DNA of 64,000 nt from Chelatococcus caeni (GTDB lineage Bacteria; Pseudomonadota; Alphaproteobacteria; Rhizobiales; Beijerinckiaceae): NCBI RefSeq assembly GCF_014196925.1, contig NZ_JACIEN010000002.1:186001-250000 (forward strand), written 5' to 3'. The notes beneath the pieces were generated by a model. It had not been told where the DNA came from, made no database searches, and saw only the letters and a program-made list of their open reading frames with translations. This document shows positions 8,387-20,108 of this stretch, piece after piece (position 1 is the first letter of the stretch; each line of letters opens with the position of its first letter). A program made the translations under genes and the position numbers.

Positions 8387-9520
8387 TCAGCCCGGCAGGC
8401 TTACCTCGTCCTTGGGGAAAACATGTTCGAGGAGCACAACGGTGACGATGAGGATCGGAACCGCCAGGAAGGCGCCGATGGGGCCCCAGATCCAGGTCCA
8501 GAAGGCCACGGCGAGGAAGACGATGAACGGGTTCAGCGTGAGGCGGCGGCCGACGACGCTCGGCGTGATGAACTGGCCCTCGAGCGTGGTCAGCGCGAGG
8601 AAGACGACCGGCGGCAGGACCGCCATGCCGAGCGTCTCGAAGGAGACGAGGCCGACGGCGAAGATCGTCAGCGTGGTGAGGACCGCGCCGATATAGGGCA
8701 CGAAGTTCAGCACGAAGGCGAGCAGGCCCCATAGCGCGGGGCTGGGCAGGCCGATGAGCCACATGGCGATGCCGGTCGCGATGCCGAGGCCCGCGTTGAT
8801 CATCGTGACCGTGCCGAGATAGCGGCCGAGTGCCCGCTCGATCTCGGAGACGATCTGCAGCGCCATGAGACGCGCCTCGCGCGTCATGAAGCCGACGACC
8901 AGCTTGCGCTTCATCTGCGCCCGTCCGGCGAGGAAGAAGATGAGCGTGCCGGCGAAGAGAAGGAACTGTGCCACGGCGGGCGTCGCTGCGGCGAGCGCCG
9001 TCTCCAGGAGCGAGGTCTCGCTCACCTGCACGTCGATCGCCCCGCCCCGGCCGACATCCGACAGGCCGCGCTCGATGCGCCGCAGGAAGCCCACGGATTC
9101 GCGCATGGCCTGGAAACGCTCCTCGAGGATCCCGCCGATCTCCGGCGCGCGCTCGATCCACGTGTTGACCTGGTCGGAGAAGGTGAGCGCCAGGAGATAG
9201 AGCGCCGCGACGAAGATCGACACGAGGCCGATGGAGCTCAGGAACGGCGGAACGCCCCGGCGCGCCATGTGCTCCACCAGGGGGCCGACGATGCTGCCGA
9301 CGATGATGGCGGCGCAGACGGGCGCGGTCACGGCCCGCGTCGCCATCAGCACCGCGCCGAAGGCCATCACGAAGATGCCGATCACGGCGAGGCGCGTGAT
9401 CGTCTTCCAGAAGAGTTCCTCGTCGACGGGCGTCATCCCGGCCGGATCGGCGGGAGGCGCGTCCCGCCGGTGGGACAATGCGGGCCAGCGCAGTCGACGC
9501 CTGTAGTTGCGCAGATCCAT
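8387..9520 (-). CDS. AI-2E family (PerM-like) transporter
   Basis: A 377-aa permease with the family pattern: two N-terminal helices, a long soluble loop (residues about 120-200), then a cluster of helices with LAFVLNFVPYIGAVL and the closing motif LEGQFITPSVVGRRL. Members export small molecules or ions; the autoinducer-2 name reflects one characterised relative and is not proof of substrate. The ATG at 9520 gives a basic cytoplasmic N-terminus; an internal ATG 28 codons later (MTPVDEEL) is possible. It is followed on the same strand by the SLC13 permease. Confidence 0.88.
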   Translation of the reverse strand: MDLRNYRRRLRWPALSHRRDAPPADPAGMTPVDEELFWKTITRLAVIGIFVMAFGAVLMATRAVTAPVCAAIIVGSIVGPLVEHMARRGVPPFLSSIGLVSIFVAALYLLALTFSDQVNTWIERAPEIGGILEERFQAMRESVGFLRRIERGLSDVGRGGAIDVQVSETSLLETALAAATPAVAQFLLFAGTLIFFLAGRAQMKRKLVVGFMTREARLMALQIVSEIERALGRYLGTVTMINAGLGIATGIAMWLIGLPSPALWGLLAFVLNFVPYIGAVLTTLTIFAVGLVSFETLGMAVLPPVVFLALTTLEGQFITPSVVGRRLTLNPFIVFLAVAFWTWIWGPIGAFLAVPILIVTVVLLEHVFPKDEVSLPG

Positions 9521-9625
9521 GACGACCGCCCGTTACCGCCCGCACGCCACCGCGCGATGGCTGTGCGAAGCAACGTGCTGCGGGTCGTATTGTTCCGCGC
9601 ATCCGCCGCCGGCCCTGCGGGCCCG

Positions 9626-12403
<2,778 letters not shown>

Positions 12404-12780
12404 CGATGGCCTTTCCGGACGATACAATTCTTGCGGTACGATCCTGCGCGCGGGGCATGCGCCTCGGGTACCGCCGGGACGGCGGAACTCCCGTCGCCGC
12501 GCGACAATTACCCGGCGCGGGCGCGCCGGTCCAGCATAAGCTCTAGAGGTTGCGCGTCGCTGGTCCGCCGGGGCGCCGTCTGGCGGGCGGGACCCTTGCG
12601 CCACATGGGATCGAGGCACGGGAATGTCAACGCTTTCAACAGCGGGAGAGGGGCGCCCCGGACGATTTGTCCCTTGCAAAGCGCCGGCGCATCGGCCACT
12701 CATGCCGACCATGATGCCGGCCGGCCCAGCGCGAGCGGTCCGCCGGCGCTGGTCCCACGTTGCTCGCGCCGGACTGATCC
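12404..12780. promoter_or_regulatory. Divergent intergenic region secA / parvulin isomerase
   Basis: 377 bp with no supportable gene. On the minus strand a perfect TTGACA lies at 12630-12625, a possible secA -35, but the matching -10 region (CATGTG after 17 nt) is poor. The 18-mer AGAGGTTGCGCGTCGCTG at 12545-12562 recurs exactly at 15606-15623, so part of this spacer may be a small dispersed repeat. The parvulin gene at 12781 has no strong Shine-Dalgarno. Confidence 0.35.
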
Positions 12781-13704
12781 ATGAAACGATTTCGCCCGCA
12801 TGCCCTCGTCCTGCTGACCGGTGCCGCTTTCCTCGCAGGTGCGGCGGCCACGGCCCAGACGTCGGCGCCGGCGCAGCCGGCGCCCGCGCAGAGCCAGGCA
12901 GCGGATGAGGCGAAGGTGCTCGCCCGTGTCGACGGCGAGCCCATCACCGCCCTCGATCTCGAGATCGCGGCGCAGGATCTCGGCGACCGGCTGCCGGCCA
13001 TGGCCGACGCCCAGCGGCAGGACTACCTCATCGGCTATGTCATCGACCTCAGGCTCGGCGCCAAGGCCGCGAAGGCCGCGAAAGTCGATGCCACGCCCGA
13101 CTTCGAGCGCCGCGTCGCCTACTACCGCGACAAGGTGCTGCTCGACGAATACCTGCAGAAGCAGGTCGAGCAGGCCGTGACGCCGGAGGCGGCCAAGGCG
13201 CTCTACGACGAGACGATGAAGAACCTGAAGCCGGAGGACGAGGTGCGCGCCCGGCACATCCTCGTGGAGAACGAGGAAGACGCCAAGAAGGTCGTCGCGC
13301 GCATCGAGGCGGGCGAGGACTTCGCCAAGGTCGCCGGCGAGATGTCGAAGGATCCCGGCTCGGCCAAGGAGGGCGGCGATCTCGGCTACTTCACGAAGGA
13401 CCGGATGGTGAAGGAATTCGCCGAGGCCGCCTTCGCGCTCGCGCCCGGCAAGGTCTCGGCACCGGTCAAGTCGCAGTTCGGCTGGCACGTCATCAAGGTC
13501 GAGGACAAGCGCGAGAAGCCGCTGCCGACCTTCGACGAGGTCAAAGAGCAGGTCGAGGCCTATCTCGCCCGCAAGGCGCAGCAGGACCTCATCCTCGCCT
13601 TGCGCAAGGACGCCAAGATCGAGCGCCTCGACAAGGCCGATGGTGCGAAGCCCGGCGAGAAGCCGGCCGAGGGCGCGACGCCCGCCGAGCCGAAGAAGAA
13701 CTGA
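12781..13704 (+). CDS. Periplasmic parvulin-type peptidyl-prolyl isomerase
   Basis: A 307-aa secreted foldase. It has a Sec signal peptide (basic MKRFRPH, hydrophobic [17 protein letters not shown], cleavage near AQT), a SurA/PrsA-like N-terminal chaperone region and a single parvulin domain at about 155-250 ([40 protein letters not shown]). The C-terminus is a charged K/E/A/P-rich tail. It should assist folding of proteins exported through SecA, whose gene is divergent from it. Confidence 0.92.
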   Translation: MKRFRPHALVLLTGAAFLAGAAATAQTSAPAQPAPAQSQAADEAKVLARVDGEPITALDLEIAAQDLGDRLPAMADAQRQDYLIGYVIDLRLGAKAAKAAKVDATPDFERRVAYYRDKVLLDEYLQKQVEQAVTPEAAKALYDETMKNLKPEDEVRARHILVENEEDAKKVVARIEAGEDFAKVAGEMSKDPGSAKEGGDLGYFTKDRMVKEFAEAAFALAPGKVSAPVKSQFGWHVIKVEDKREKPLPTFDEVKEQVEAYLARKAQQDLILALRKDAKIERLDKADGAKPGEKPAEGATPAEPKKN

Positions 13705-13812
13705 GCAGCAACCGGCGCATCCTTCCTCGCGGGCCGGCCCGTCCGGGCTCGTCCGCGAGGCTCCGCTCCGCCGCCCGTGAGGGCACCGCGCAAGGGCATC
13801 CCGAGGCATCCG

Positions 13813-15054
13813 ATGTCCACCACCGTCTCCCCGCTTGCTCCGAAATCCGTGCCCGACATGCCCGCCGTCGAGGGCGTGCGCTTCGCGACCGCCGCGGCCG
13901 GCATCCGCTACAAGAACCGCACCGACGTGCTGATGGCGGTGTTCGACGAGGGCACGACGGCGGCGGGCGTCTTCACCCGCTCCAAGTGCCCGTCGGCCGC
14001 GGTCGACTGGTGCCGGGAGCAGCTCTCCGCCGGCACGGCGCGGGCCCTTGTCGTCAATTCCGGCAATGCCAATGCCTTCACCGGCATGAAGGGGCGCGAT
14101 GCGGTGGCGCTGACGGCGAAGATCGCCGCTGCCGCCGCCGCCTGCCGGCCCGAGGAGGTGTTCCTCGCCTCCACCGGCGTCATCGGCGAACCGCTCGATG
14201 CGACGAAGTTCGAGGGCGTGCTGGCCGATTGCGTGCAGCGTGCCGCAGGCGGTCCGTGGATCGAGGCGGCGCGCGCCATCATGACGACGGACACCTTCCC
14301 GAAGGTGGCGACGCGCACGGTCAATCTCGGCGGCGTGCCGGTGACCATCAACGGCATCGCCAAGGGTGCGGGCATGATCGCGCCGGACATGGCGACCATG
14401 CTCTCCTTCGTCGTCACCGACGCGCCGATCGCCGCGCCCGCCCTACAGCGGCTCCTGGCGCGCGGCGTCGAGGGCACCTTCAACGCGGTGACGGTGGACG
14501 GCGACACCTCGACCTCCGACACGCTGATGCTGTTCGCCACCGGCGCAGCGGCGAAGCGCGGCGCTCCCCGCATCGAGGAGGCGGGCGATCGCAGGCTCGC
14601 CGCCTTCCGCAAGGCGCTCGGCGAGCTCCTGCTCGACCTCGCCCAGCAGGTGGCGCGGGACGGCGAGGGCGCGCGCAAGTTCGTCGCCGTCACCGTCGAG
14701 GGGGCGGTCAGTGCCGCCTCGGCCCAGCGCATCGCCTTCTCCATCGCCAATTCGCCGCTGGTGAAGACGGCGGTGGCGGGTGAGGACGCCAACTGGGGCC
14801 GCATCGTCATGGCCGTCGGCAAGGCGGGCGAGCCGGCCGAGCGCGACAGGCTCGCCATCTTCTTCGGCGACATCCGCGTGGCGCACGAAGGCGCGCGCGA
14901 TCCCGCCTATGACGAGGCCGCCACCTCCGCCTACATGCAGGGGGACGAGATCGCCATCCGCGTCGACCTCGGCCTCGGCCGCGGCAAGGCGACGGTGTGG
15001 ACCTGCGACCTGACGAAGGAATATGTCGCCATCAACGGCGACTACCGCTCGTGA
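13813..15054 (+). CDS. argJ: Bifunctional glutamate N-acetyltransferase / amino-acid acetyltransferase
   Basis: A 413-aa ornithine acetyltransferase of the cyclic arginine pathway. It recycles the acetyl group from N-acetylornithine to glutamate and may also use acetyl-CoA. The self-cleavage site is visible as [14 protein letters not shown] (about 187-200), where the precursor splits before the catalytic Thr to give alpha and beta chains. Other motifs: [23 protein letters not shown] and [10 protein letters not shown]. The ATG at 13813 gives the usual N-terminus. The nudix gene follows after 10 bp. Confidence 0.96.
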   Translation: MSTTVSPLAPKSVPDMPAVEGVRFATAAAGIRYKNRTDVLMAVFDEGTTAAGVFTRSKCPSAAVDWCREQLSAGTARALVVNSGNANAFTGMKGRDAVALTAKIAAAAAACRPEEVFLASTGVIGEPLDATKFEGVLADCVQRAAGGPWIEAARAIMTTDTFPKVATRTVNLGGVPVTINGIAKGAGMIAPDMATMLSFVVTDAPIAAPALQRLLARGVEGTFNAVTVDGDTSTSDTLMLFATGAAAKRGAPRIEEAGDRRLAAFRKALGELLLDLAQQVARDGEGARKFVAVTVEGAVSAASAQRIAFSIANSPLVKTAVAGEDANWGRIVMAVGKAGEPAERDRLAIFFGDIRVAHEGARDPAYDEAATSAYMQGDEIAIRVDLGLGRGKATVWTCDLTKEYVAINGDYRS

Positions 15055-15064
15055 GGCGCTGGGC

Positions 15065-15463
15065 ATGAAGCTCGTCCTCGTCGCCGCCTGCGCCCTCCTC
15101 GACGTCGACGGGCGCGTGCTCATCGCCCAGCGGCCCGAGGGCAAGCAGCTCGCCGGCCTGTGGGAATTCCCCGGCGGCAAGGTGGAGCCCGGCGAGCGGC
15201 CGGAGGAGACGCTGATCCGCGAGCTTCACGAGGAGCTCGGCATCACCGTCGCGGAGCCGTGCCTCGCCCCGCTCACCTTCGCCAGCCATGCCTACGAGAG
15301 CTTCCACCTCCTGATGCCGCTCTATGTCTGCCGCCGCTGGGAGGGCACGCCCATGTCGCGCGAGGGGCAGGCACTCAAATGGGTGATGCCGAACCGCTTG
15401 CGCGACTATCCCATGCCGCCGGCCGACGAGCCGCTGATCCCGCACCTGACGGCGCTGATGTGA
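15065..15463 (+). CDS. NUDIX hydrolase, MutT-like (d)NTP diphosphatase
   Basis: A 132-aa protein with an intact Nudix box starting GGKVEPGERPEETLIREL and ending HEELGI (about 37-61), preceded by LLIAQ-type beta strands (GRVLIAQRPEGKQLAG). The length and the QRPEGKQLAGLWEFPGG motif fit MutT, which removes 8-oxo-dGTP, or the related (d)CTP diphosphatase. It is translationally close to argJ (10 bp) and precedes a palindromic repeat that may help end the transcript. Confidence 0.9.
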   Translation: MKLVLVAACALLDVDGRVLIAQRPEGKQLAGLWEFPGGKVEPGERPEETLIRELHEELGITVAEPCLAPLTFASHAYESFHLLMPLYVCRRWEGTPMSREGQALKWVMPNRLRDYPMPPADEPLIPHLTALM

Positions 15464-15505
15464 TCGCGATCGCGGCCGATGCCCTGCGTCGGCCGACCGG
15501 CAGTT

Positions 15506-15604
15506 CCGTCGTCATGCCCGCGCTTGTCGCGGGCATCCACGCCGGGACGATTGCGCCAGGGCTGTAAGGCGTGGATGGCCGGGACGAGCCCGGCCAGGAC
15601 GGCG
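15506..15604. repeat. Compound palindromic intergenic repeat
   Basis: Nested inverted repeats: CATGCCCGCG/CGCGGGCATC, then TGGCCGGG/CCCGGCCA, with outer arms GCATCCACGCC (about 15533) and GGCGTGGATG (about 15568) that also pair. The whole can fold as a clover-like cruciform. This kind of 'TCATGCCCG...GGCCGGGAC' element is scattered between genes in many Rhizobiales genomes (from memory). Only one copy is in this window. It sits between convergent genes and may also act as a terminator. Confidence 0.65.
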
Positions 15605-15693
15605 GAGAGGTTGCGCGTCGCTGCTCCGTTTCGATTGCGCCAGGCTGACATCAGGCGGCCAGCTCGCATCCGCGGGACGTCCACTACCAATCA

Positions 15694-16182
15694 TTAGCCG
15701 GCGATATTCTCCGTCTCCGCGACGAGCGGCTGCAGCGCCGTCCTGATCTTGTCCGAGATTTCCACAGGCCTCTGGCTGTCTCGTTCCACATAGACATGGA
15801 CGAAGTGGCCGCGCGCCACGGCCTCGTCCGCGCCGGCGCGGAAGACGGCGACGTCATAGGTGACGGACGAGCGGCCGAGGCGGGAGACGGCGAGTCCGAC
15901 CTCGAGCGTGTCGGGATAGGCGGTGCTCGCGAAATAGGTGAGGCCGGTTTCCGCGACGAGGAAGATGTGCGGGCTCGTGGCGATGTCGATGAGGCCGTTC
16001 TCGATGAGGAAGCGGTTCACCGCCGTGTCGACATAGCCGTAGTAGACCACGTTGTTGACGTGGCCGTAGGCGTCGTTGTCGTGCCAGCGCGTCTCGATGG
16101 GGTGGAAGTGGCGATAGGCCGCGCGGGCGGGCCGCGTCCGCCGGTCAGTGGCCGGGGCGGGCGTCGTCGGACGATGGTTCAC
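15694..16182 (-). CDS. Hotdog-fold acyl-CoA thioesterase (4HBT/YbgC-like)
   Basis: A 162-aa single hotdog domain. The motif RWHDNDAYGHVNNVVYYGY (about 32-50) contains the catalytic Asp of the 4-hydroxybenzoyl-CoA thioesterase type (DxxGHVNN). The rest (TYFASTAYPDTLEVGL) matches acyl-CoA thioesterases such as FadM/YbgC. The start is GTG at 16182, overlapping the stop of the alcohol dehydrogenase gene by GTGA, with GAGG upstream, so the two are translationally coupled. It cleaves some acyl-CoA; the chain is unknown. Confidence 0.88.
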   Translation of the reverse strand: MNHRPTTPAPATDRRTRPARAAYRHFHPIETRWHDNDAYGHVNNVVYYGYVDTAVNRFLIENGLIDIATSPHIFLVAETGLTYFASTAYPDTLEVGLAVSRLGRSSVTYDVAVFRAGADEAVARGHFVHVYVERDSQRPVEISDKIRTALQPLVAETENIAG

Positions 16183-17336
16183 CAGGCGGCCTCGTAGATG
16201 GCGAGGGCGTCGGACTCGCTCAGGGGACGAGGATTGTTGACGAGGAGGCGCGTCTGCTTCATCGCGTCATGCGCCAGCCGGGCGAGGTCCTCCCGCGGGA
16301 TGCCGACGTCGCGCAGGCGCTGGGCGAGGCCGACCTCCTCGCACAGATGCGTGAGCGCCTCGACGAAGGCCTCGGCCCGCCGCGCCACCGGCACCTCGGC
16401 GAGCCAGGGAAAGGCGCAAGGGGCGATCTCGGCATAGGCGCGGCTGCAGGTCTCGGCGTTGAAGCGCAGCACGTGCGGCAGCACCAGCGCGTTCGAGAGT
16501 CCGTGCGGCACGTGATAGTGGCCGCCCACGGGATAGGCGAGGGCGTGCACGGCCGCGACCGGCGAATTGGCGAAGGCCTGGCCGGCGAACATGGCGCCGA
16601 GCAGCATGTTGGCGCGGGCCTCCCCATGCGTGCCCTCGCGCACGGCCGAGCGGATGTCGCCGCCGAGGAGCCTGAGCGCCTCCTTGGCGAGAAGCCGCGA
16701 GACGGGATTGTTGTTGGCGCTCGTCGAGGTATAGGCCTCGATAGCGTGCACCATGGCGTCGATGCCGGTCGCCGCCGTCACGTGATGCGGCAGCGCATAG
16801 GTGAGCTCCGGGTCGAGCAGGGCGATGTCCGGCAGGAGGACCGGCGAGACGACGCCCTTCTTCTCCGCTTCGCCGGTGGTGACGATGGAGATCGGCGTCA
16901 CCTCCGAGCCGGTGCCCGCCGTCGTCGGCACCAGCATCAGCGGCAGGCGCGGGCCTCTGGCCTGGCCGACGCCGTAGATGGAGGAGAGCTCCTCCTCGCC
17001 GCGGGCGAGCAGCGCCACGAGCTTGGCGACGTCCATGGACGAGCCGCCGCCGAAGCCGACGACCCCTTCCGCCCCTTCGCGCCGCGCCTGTTCGGCCGCG
17101 GCGAGCACCACCCTCTCGGGCGGGTCGGCCGTCACGCCGTCGAAGATGGTCACGGCAACGCCCGCCGCCGCGAGGGACGCGAGCGCGCTTTCGTGCAGCT
17201 TCGCGTCGATGATGCCGCGGTCGGTGACGAGGATGACGCGCGCGCCGAGTTGGTCGCGGGCGATGTCGCCGATCTGGGCGATGCTGCCGGCGCCGAAGAA
17301 GACCGTTTTCGCCGTGCTGAAGGTGAAGGGGTGCAT
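16179..17336 (-). CDS. Iron-containing alcohol dehydrogenase
   Basis: A 385-aa group III (Fe-dependent) NAD(P)-alcohol dehydrogenase. The cofactor motif is GFGGGSSMDVAKL (about 93-106). TTAGTGSEVTPIS follows, and the metal ligands are in GIDAMVHAIEAY (Asp, His near 190-200) and AVHALAYPVGGHYHVPHG (two His near 262-280). The start MHPFTFSTAKTV at 17336 has a strong GGAGG. It is the first gene of a pair with the thioesterase, suggesting joint action on an aldehyde/alcohol and its CoA ester. The substrate is unknown. Confidence 0.92.
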   Translation of the reverse strand: MHPFTFSTAKTVFFGAGSIAQIGDIARDQLGARVILVTDRGIIDAKLHESALASLAAAGVAVTIFDGVTADPPERVVLAAAEQARREGAEGVVGFGGGSSMDVAKLVALLARGEEELSSIYGVGQARGPRLPLMLVPTTAGTGSEVTPISIVTTGEAEKKGVVSPVLLPDIALLDPELTYALPHHVTAATGIDAMVHAIEAYTSTSANNNPVSRLLAKEALRLLGGDIRSAVREGTHGEARANMLLGAMFAGQAFANSPVAAVHALAYPVGGHYHVPHGLSNALVLPHVLRFNAETCSRAYAEIAPCAFPWLAEVPVARRAEAFVEALTHLCEEVGLAQRLRDVGIPREDLARLAHDAMKQTRLLVNNPRPLSESDALAIYEAAW

Positions 17337-17460
17337 CGCCTCCTCCCGTCCCGTGCGGGGAACTCGTTCCGAAGCCGGTTTCCTGCGAATGAGACGTGAG
17401 CCGCCGGCCGTTGGCAAGACCCTTGCTGCAAGACCTTTGCGGCGGCTTTCGCGGCGGGGC

Positions 17461-18366
17461 TCAGTCGTCCTTGCCTTCTCCGGGCGGCTCCAGCCCCTTC
17501 AGCGCGTCGGCGAGGCGCATCTTCGCCGAGCCCGGCCGCAGCGGCTTCTGCTGGCTTTCATGCGGCGCCCAGCCCGACAGCCAGACGATGTCGAAGGTCG
17601 CTGGGATGCGCCCGTCCGCCATGGCGAAGCGCTCGGCATAGATGGCGGCGGCGCGCATCAGGGTCGCCCGCCGCAAGGGCGTGCGACGCCGCTCGGCGAG
17701 CGTGTTGGTGAGGCCCATGGCCCTCAGGTCGCGCATCAGCGCGAAGGCGTTGTCGTAGCGCACGGTGAGCGTGTCGACATCCGTCACCGGCAGGGCAAGG
17801 CCGGCGCGCTGCAGGAGGGCGCCGACATCGCGCAAATCGGCGAAGGGGGCGACGCGCGGGCTGACGCCGCCCTCGACCTCCGCCTCGGCCGTGGCGAAGG
17901 CGGCGCGCAGCTCGCTCAGCGTGCCGCCGCCGAACAGGCAGCCGATGAACAGCCCGTCGTCGACGAGGCAGCGGCGGATCTGCGCGAGCGTGCCGGGCAG
18001 GTCGTTGACGCCGTGCAGCGCGAGCAGCGAGACGACGAGGTCGAAGCTCTTCGGCGCGAAGGGGATGAGCTCCTCGTCCGCCACCACCGCGGCCGCGCCG
18101 GAGGGGGCGGGGCGGGAAAGATCCAAAACCGGGGCGGCGCGCAGGACGTGCTCGACCTGGCCGCTTGCCGCGAGCGCCGCGACGGCGCCGCGGTGCGGGG
18201 TGCCGAGGTCGAGGGCGCGCGTAAAGCTGCGCTTGACGGCCGCGAGCCGTTCGGCAAGCTCGTCGCAGACCCGCGCCAGCAGGAAATCGGCATAGCCGAG
18301 ACGCTCGGCGCGCGTCAGGCGCAGCCGCTGCTGCCGGCGGTCGAAGATCTGGGGGGCGTTGGTCAT
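17461..18366 (-). CDS. NDUFAF5/BioC-like methyltransferase
   Basis: A 301-aa protein resembling the SAM-dependent family related to the mitochondrial complex I assembly factor NDUFAF5. Features: start PQIFDRRQQRLRLTRAERL, a divergent motif I (ALDLGTPHRGAV), FDLVVSLLALHGVNDLPG, LVDDGLFIGCLFGGGTL, and the family's end region TFDIVWLSGWAPHESQQKPL. NDUFAF5 hydroxylates an arginine of complex I, so 'methyltransferase' describes the fold rather than the reaction. It is divergent from comF, as in many Rhizobiales. Confidence 0.9.
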   Translation of the reverse strand: MTNAPQIFDRRQQRLRLTRAERLGYADFLLARVCDELAERLAAVKRSFTRALDLGTPHRGAVAALAASGQVEHVLRAAPVLDLSRPAPSGAAAVVADEELIPFAPKSFDLVVSLLALHGVNDLPGTLAQIRRCLVDDGLFIGCLFGGGTLSELRAAFATAEAEVEGGVSPRVAPFADLRDVGALLQRAGLALPVTDVDTLTVRYDNAFALMRDLRAMGLTNTLAERRRTPLRRATLMRAAAIYAERFAMADGRIPATFDIVWLSGWAPHESQQKPLRPGSAKMRLADALKGLEPPGEGKDD

Positions 18367-18438
18367 GGCGCGTGATCCGTTGCGGCCTTATGGGCCGTTG
18401 CGCCGGCAAGGTCAAAGCTTTCCGCCGGCCGTTCGTCC

Positions 18439-19215
18439 ATGAGCCATGTCGCCGGCTCGCCCCTCGCGGTCCGCCTGCGCCGCTCCGTCCGGCGGGCGGG
18501 GACGATGCTGGCGGACCTCCTCTATCCGCCGCGCTGCGTCGCCTGCGGGGCGGCCACGGCGGAGGCGCATGCGCTCTGTCCCCGCTGCTGGGGCGGGCTC
18601 GCCTTCATCGAGCGGCCGTTCTGCGAGCGGCTCGGCACGCCCTTCGCCGTAGACATCGGCGGCCTGCTCCTGTCGCCGGCGGCCATCGCCGACCCGCCCG
18701 TCTTCGCCCGGGCGCGGGCGGTCGCCCGGTTCGACGGCGCGGCGCGCGAGATGGTGCACCGGCTGAAATACGGCGACCGCATGGACCTCGCCGAAGCCAT
18801 GGGCCGCATGATGGTGCGGGCGGGCAGCGAGGTCCTGGCCGAGGCGGAGGTTCTCCTGCCCGTGCCGCTGCACCGCACGCGGCTCTTCTCGCGACGGTTC
18901 AACCAGGCGGCGGCGCTCGCCCGCGTCGTCTCCCGCCACGCCGGCGTGCCGTGGGAGGCCGAGGTGCTGCGCCGCGTCAAGCGCACGCGGCCGCAGGCGG
19001 GCCTCACGCGACCGCAGCGGGCCGGCAACCTGCAGGGCGCCTTCGCCGTGCCGCCGGAGCGGCGCATGGCGGTGGAGGGCCGCTCGGTCGTCCTCGTCGA
19101 CGACGTGCTGACCACGGGCGCCACGGCCAACGCCGCCAGCCGCGCGCTGCTGCGCGCCGGAGCGCGGCAGGTCGACGTCCTCGCCTTCGCGCGAGTTGTC
19201 GTCGGCGGGGAATGA
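18439..19215 (+). CDS. ComF family phosphoribosyltransferase-like protein
   Basis: A 258-aa protein with the two ComF parts: an N-terminal zinc-finger-like region (PPRCVACGAATAEAHALCPRCW, cited in two parts: CVACG and CPRCW) and a C-terminal PRTase fold with the PRPP loop VVLVDDVLTTGATANAA (about 215-231). ComF proteins are linked to DNA uptake and recombination in transformable bacteria, though the biochemical role is unclear in most. It begins the comF-grxC-DUF1178 run. Confidence 0.92.
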   Translation: MSHVAGSPLAVRLRRSVRRAGTMLADLLYPPRCVACGAATAEAHALCPRCWGGLAFIERPFCERLGTPFAVDIGGLLLSPAAIADPPVFARARAVARFDGAAREMVHRLKYGDRMDLAEAMGRMMVRAGSEVLAEAEVLLPVPLHRTRLFSRRFNQAAALARVVSRHAGVPWEAEVLRRVKRTRPQAGLTRPQRAGNLQGAFAVPPERRMAVEGRSVVLVDDVLTTGATANAASRALLRAGARQVDVLAFARVVVGGE

Positions 19216-19272
19216 CCCCTATATGACAGGAAAGGCGCCGCGGGTCGGCGCGCGTGAAGGTAAGGCAGGAGT

Positions 19273-19530
19273 ATGGCTCCCATCGTCATCTATACCAAGT
19301 CCTGGTGCCCCTATTGCAGCGCCGCCAAGGATCTGCTGCAGCGCAAGGGGGTCCCGTTCGAGGAGATCGAGATCACCGGCCGCAGCGAGCTGCGCGAGGA
19401 AATGATCGAGCGGGCGGACGGGCGCACCACCGTGCCGCAGATCTTCATCGGCGAGCAGCATGTCGGCGGCTGCGACGACCTCTATGCGCTCGACGCCCGC
19501 GGCGGGCTCGACCCGCTGCTCGTGGCGTGA
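19273..19530 (+). CDS. grxC: Glutaredoxin 3
   Basis: An 85-aa glutaredoxin with dithiol active site CPYC at residues 12-15, the cis-Pro motif TTVPQIFIG and the glutathione-binding GGCDDLYAL. It reduces protein disulfides and mixed disulfides using glutathione. The start is preceded by GGAG. It follows comF by 57 bp and precedes the DUF1178 gene by 33 bp. In related genomes I recall a carbon-nitrogen hydrolase gene between these two; there is none here. Confidence 0.96.
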   Translation: MAPIVIYTKSWCPYCSAAKDLLQRKGVPFEEIEITGRSELREEMIERADGRTTVPQIFIGEQHVGGCDDLYALDARGGLDPLLVA

Positions 19531-19563
19531 GGCGCGCGGTCCGGACGCCGGAGTGAGCGTGAA

Positions 19564-20031
19564 ATGATCCGCTACGACCTCGTCTGCGACAAGGACCATG
19601 CCTTCGACAGCTGGTTCCCCGACAGCGCCGCCTACGAGAAGCTCCTGGCCGGCGGGCTCGTCACGTGCCCGCACTGCGGCTCCGCCAAGGTGGCGAAGGC
19701 CATCATGGCGCCGGCGGTGAAGCGCACCGACAAGGGCGGTCCGCCACGGCTGCCTGTGCCGGCGGCTGCCCCTGCCGCCCCCGCGCCCGTCGCACTCCTG
19801 TCGGAGAAGGAGCAGCAGATGCGCGCCGTCCTGCGCGCGGTGCGCCGTCACGTCCTGGAGAACGCCGAGAACGTCGGCGAGCGCTTCCCGGACGAAGCCC
19901 GGCGCATGCATGCGGGCGAGACGGAGGAGCGCGCCATCTACGGCGACGCCTCGCTCGAGGAGGTGCATGCCCTCCACGAGGAGGGCATCGAGGTGCTGCC
20001 GCTACCGCGCCTGCCCGAAGAAGGCAACTGA
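19564..20031 (+). CDS. DUF1178 family protein
   Basis: A 155-aa protein recognised by its start MIRYDLVCDKDHAFDSWFP and the CPHCGS pair (about 37-42). The early Cys and CPHC could form a zinc ribbon. The middle is an A/P-rich linker, and the C-terminal half is conserved helical sequence ending near HALHEEGIEVLPLP. The family has no established function. Its fixed position behind grxC suggests a redox or metal-related role, which is inference. Confidence 0.9.
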   Translation: MIRYDLVCDKDHAFDSWFPDSAAYEKLLAGGLVTCPHCGSAKVAKAIMAPAVKRTDKGGPPRLPVPAAAPAAPAPVALLSEKEQQMRAVLRAVRRHVLENAENVGERFPDEARRMHAGETEERAIYGDASLEEVHALHEEGIEVLPLPRLPEEGN

Positions 20032-20108
20032 TCCGCCCCCGTGAACGGCTTTGACGCCGGTACCGGCCGGCGTCAATCTGATCGGCACGAACAATGGAGC
20101 TTCCGGCC

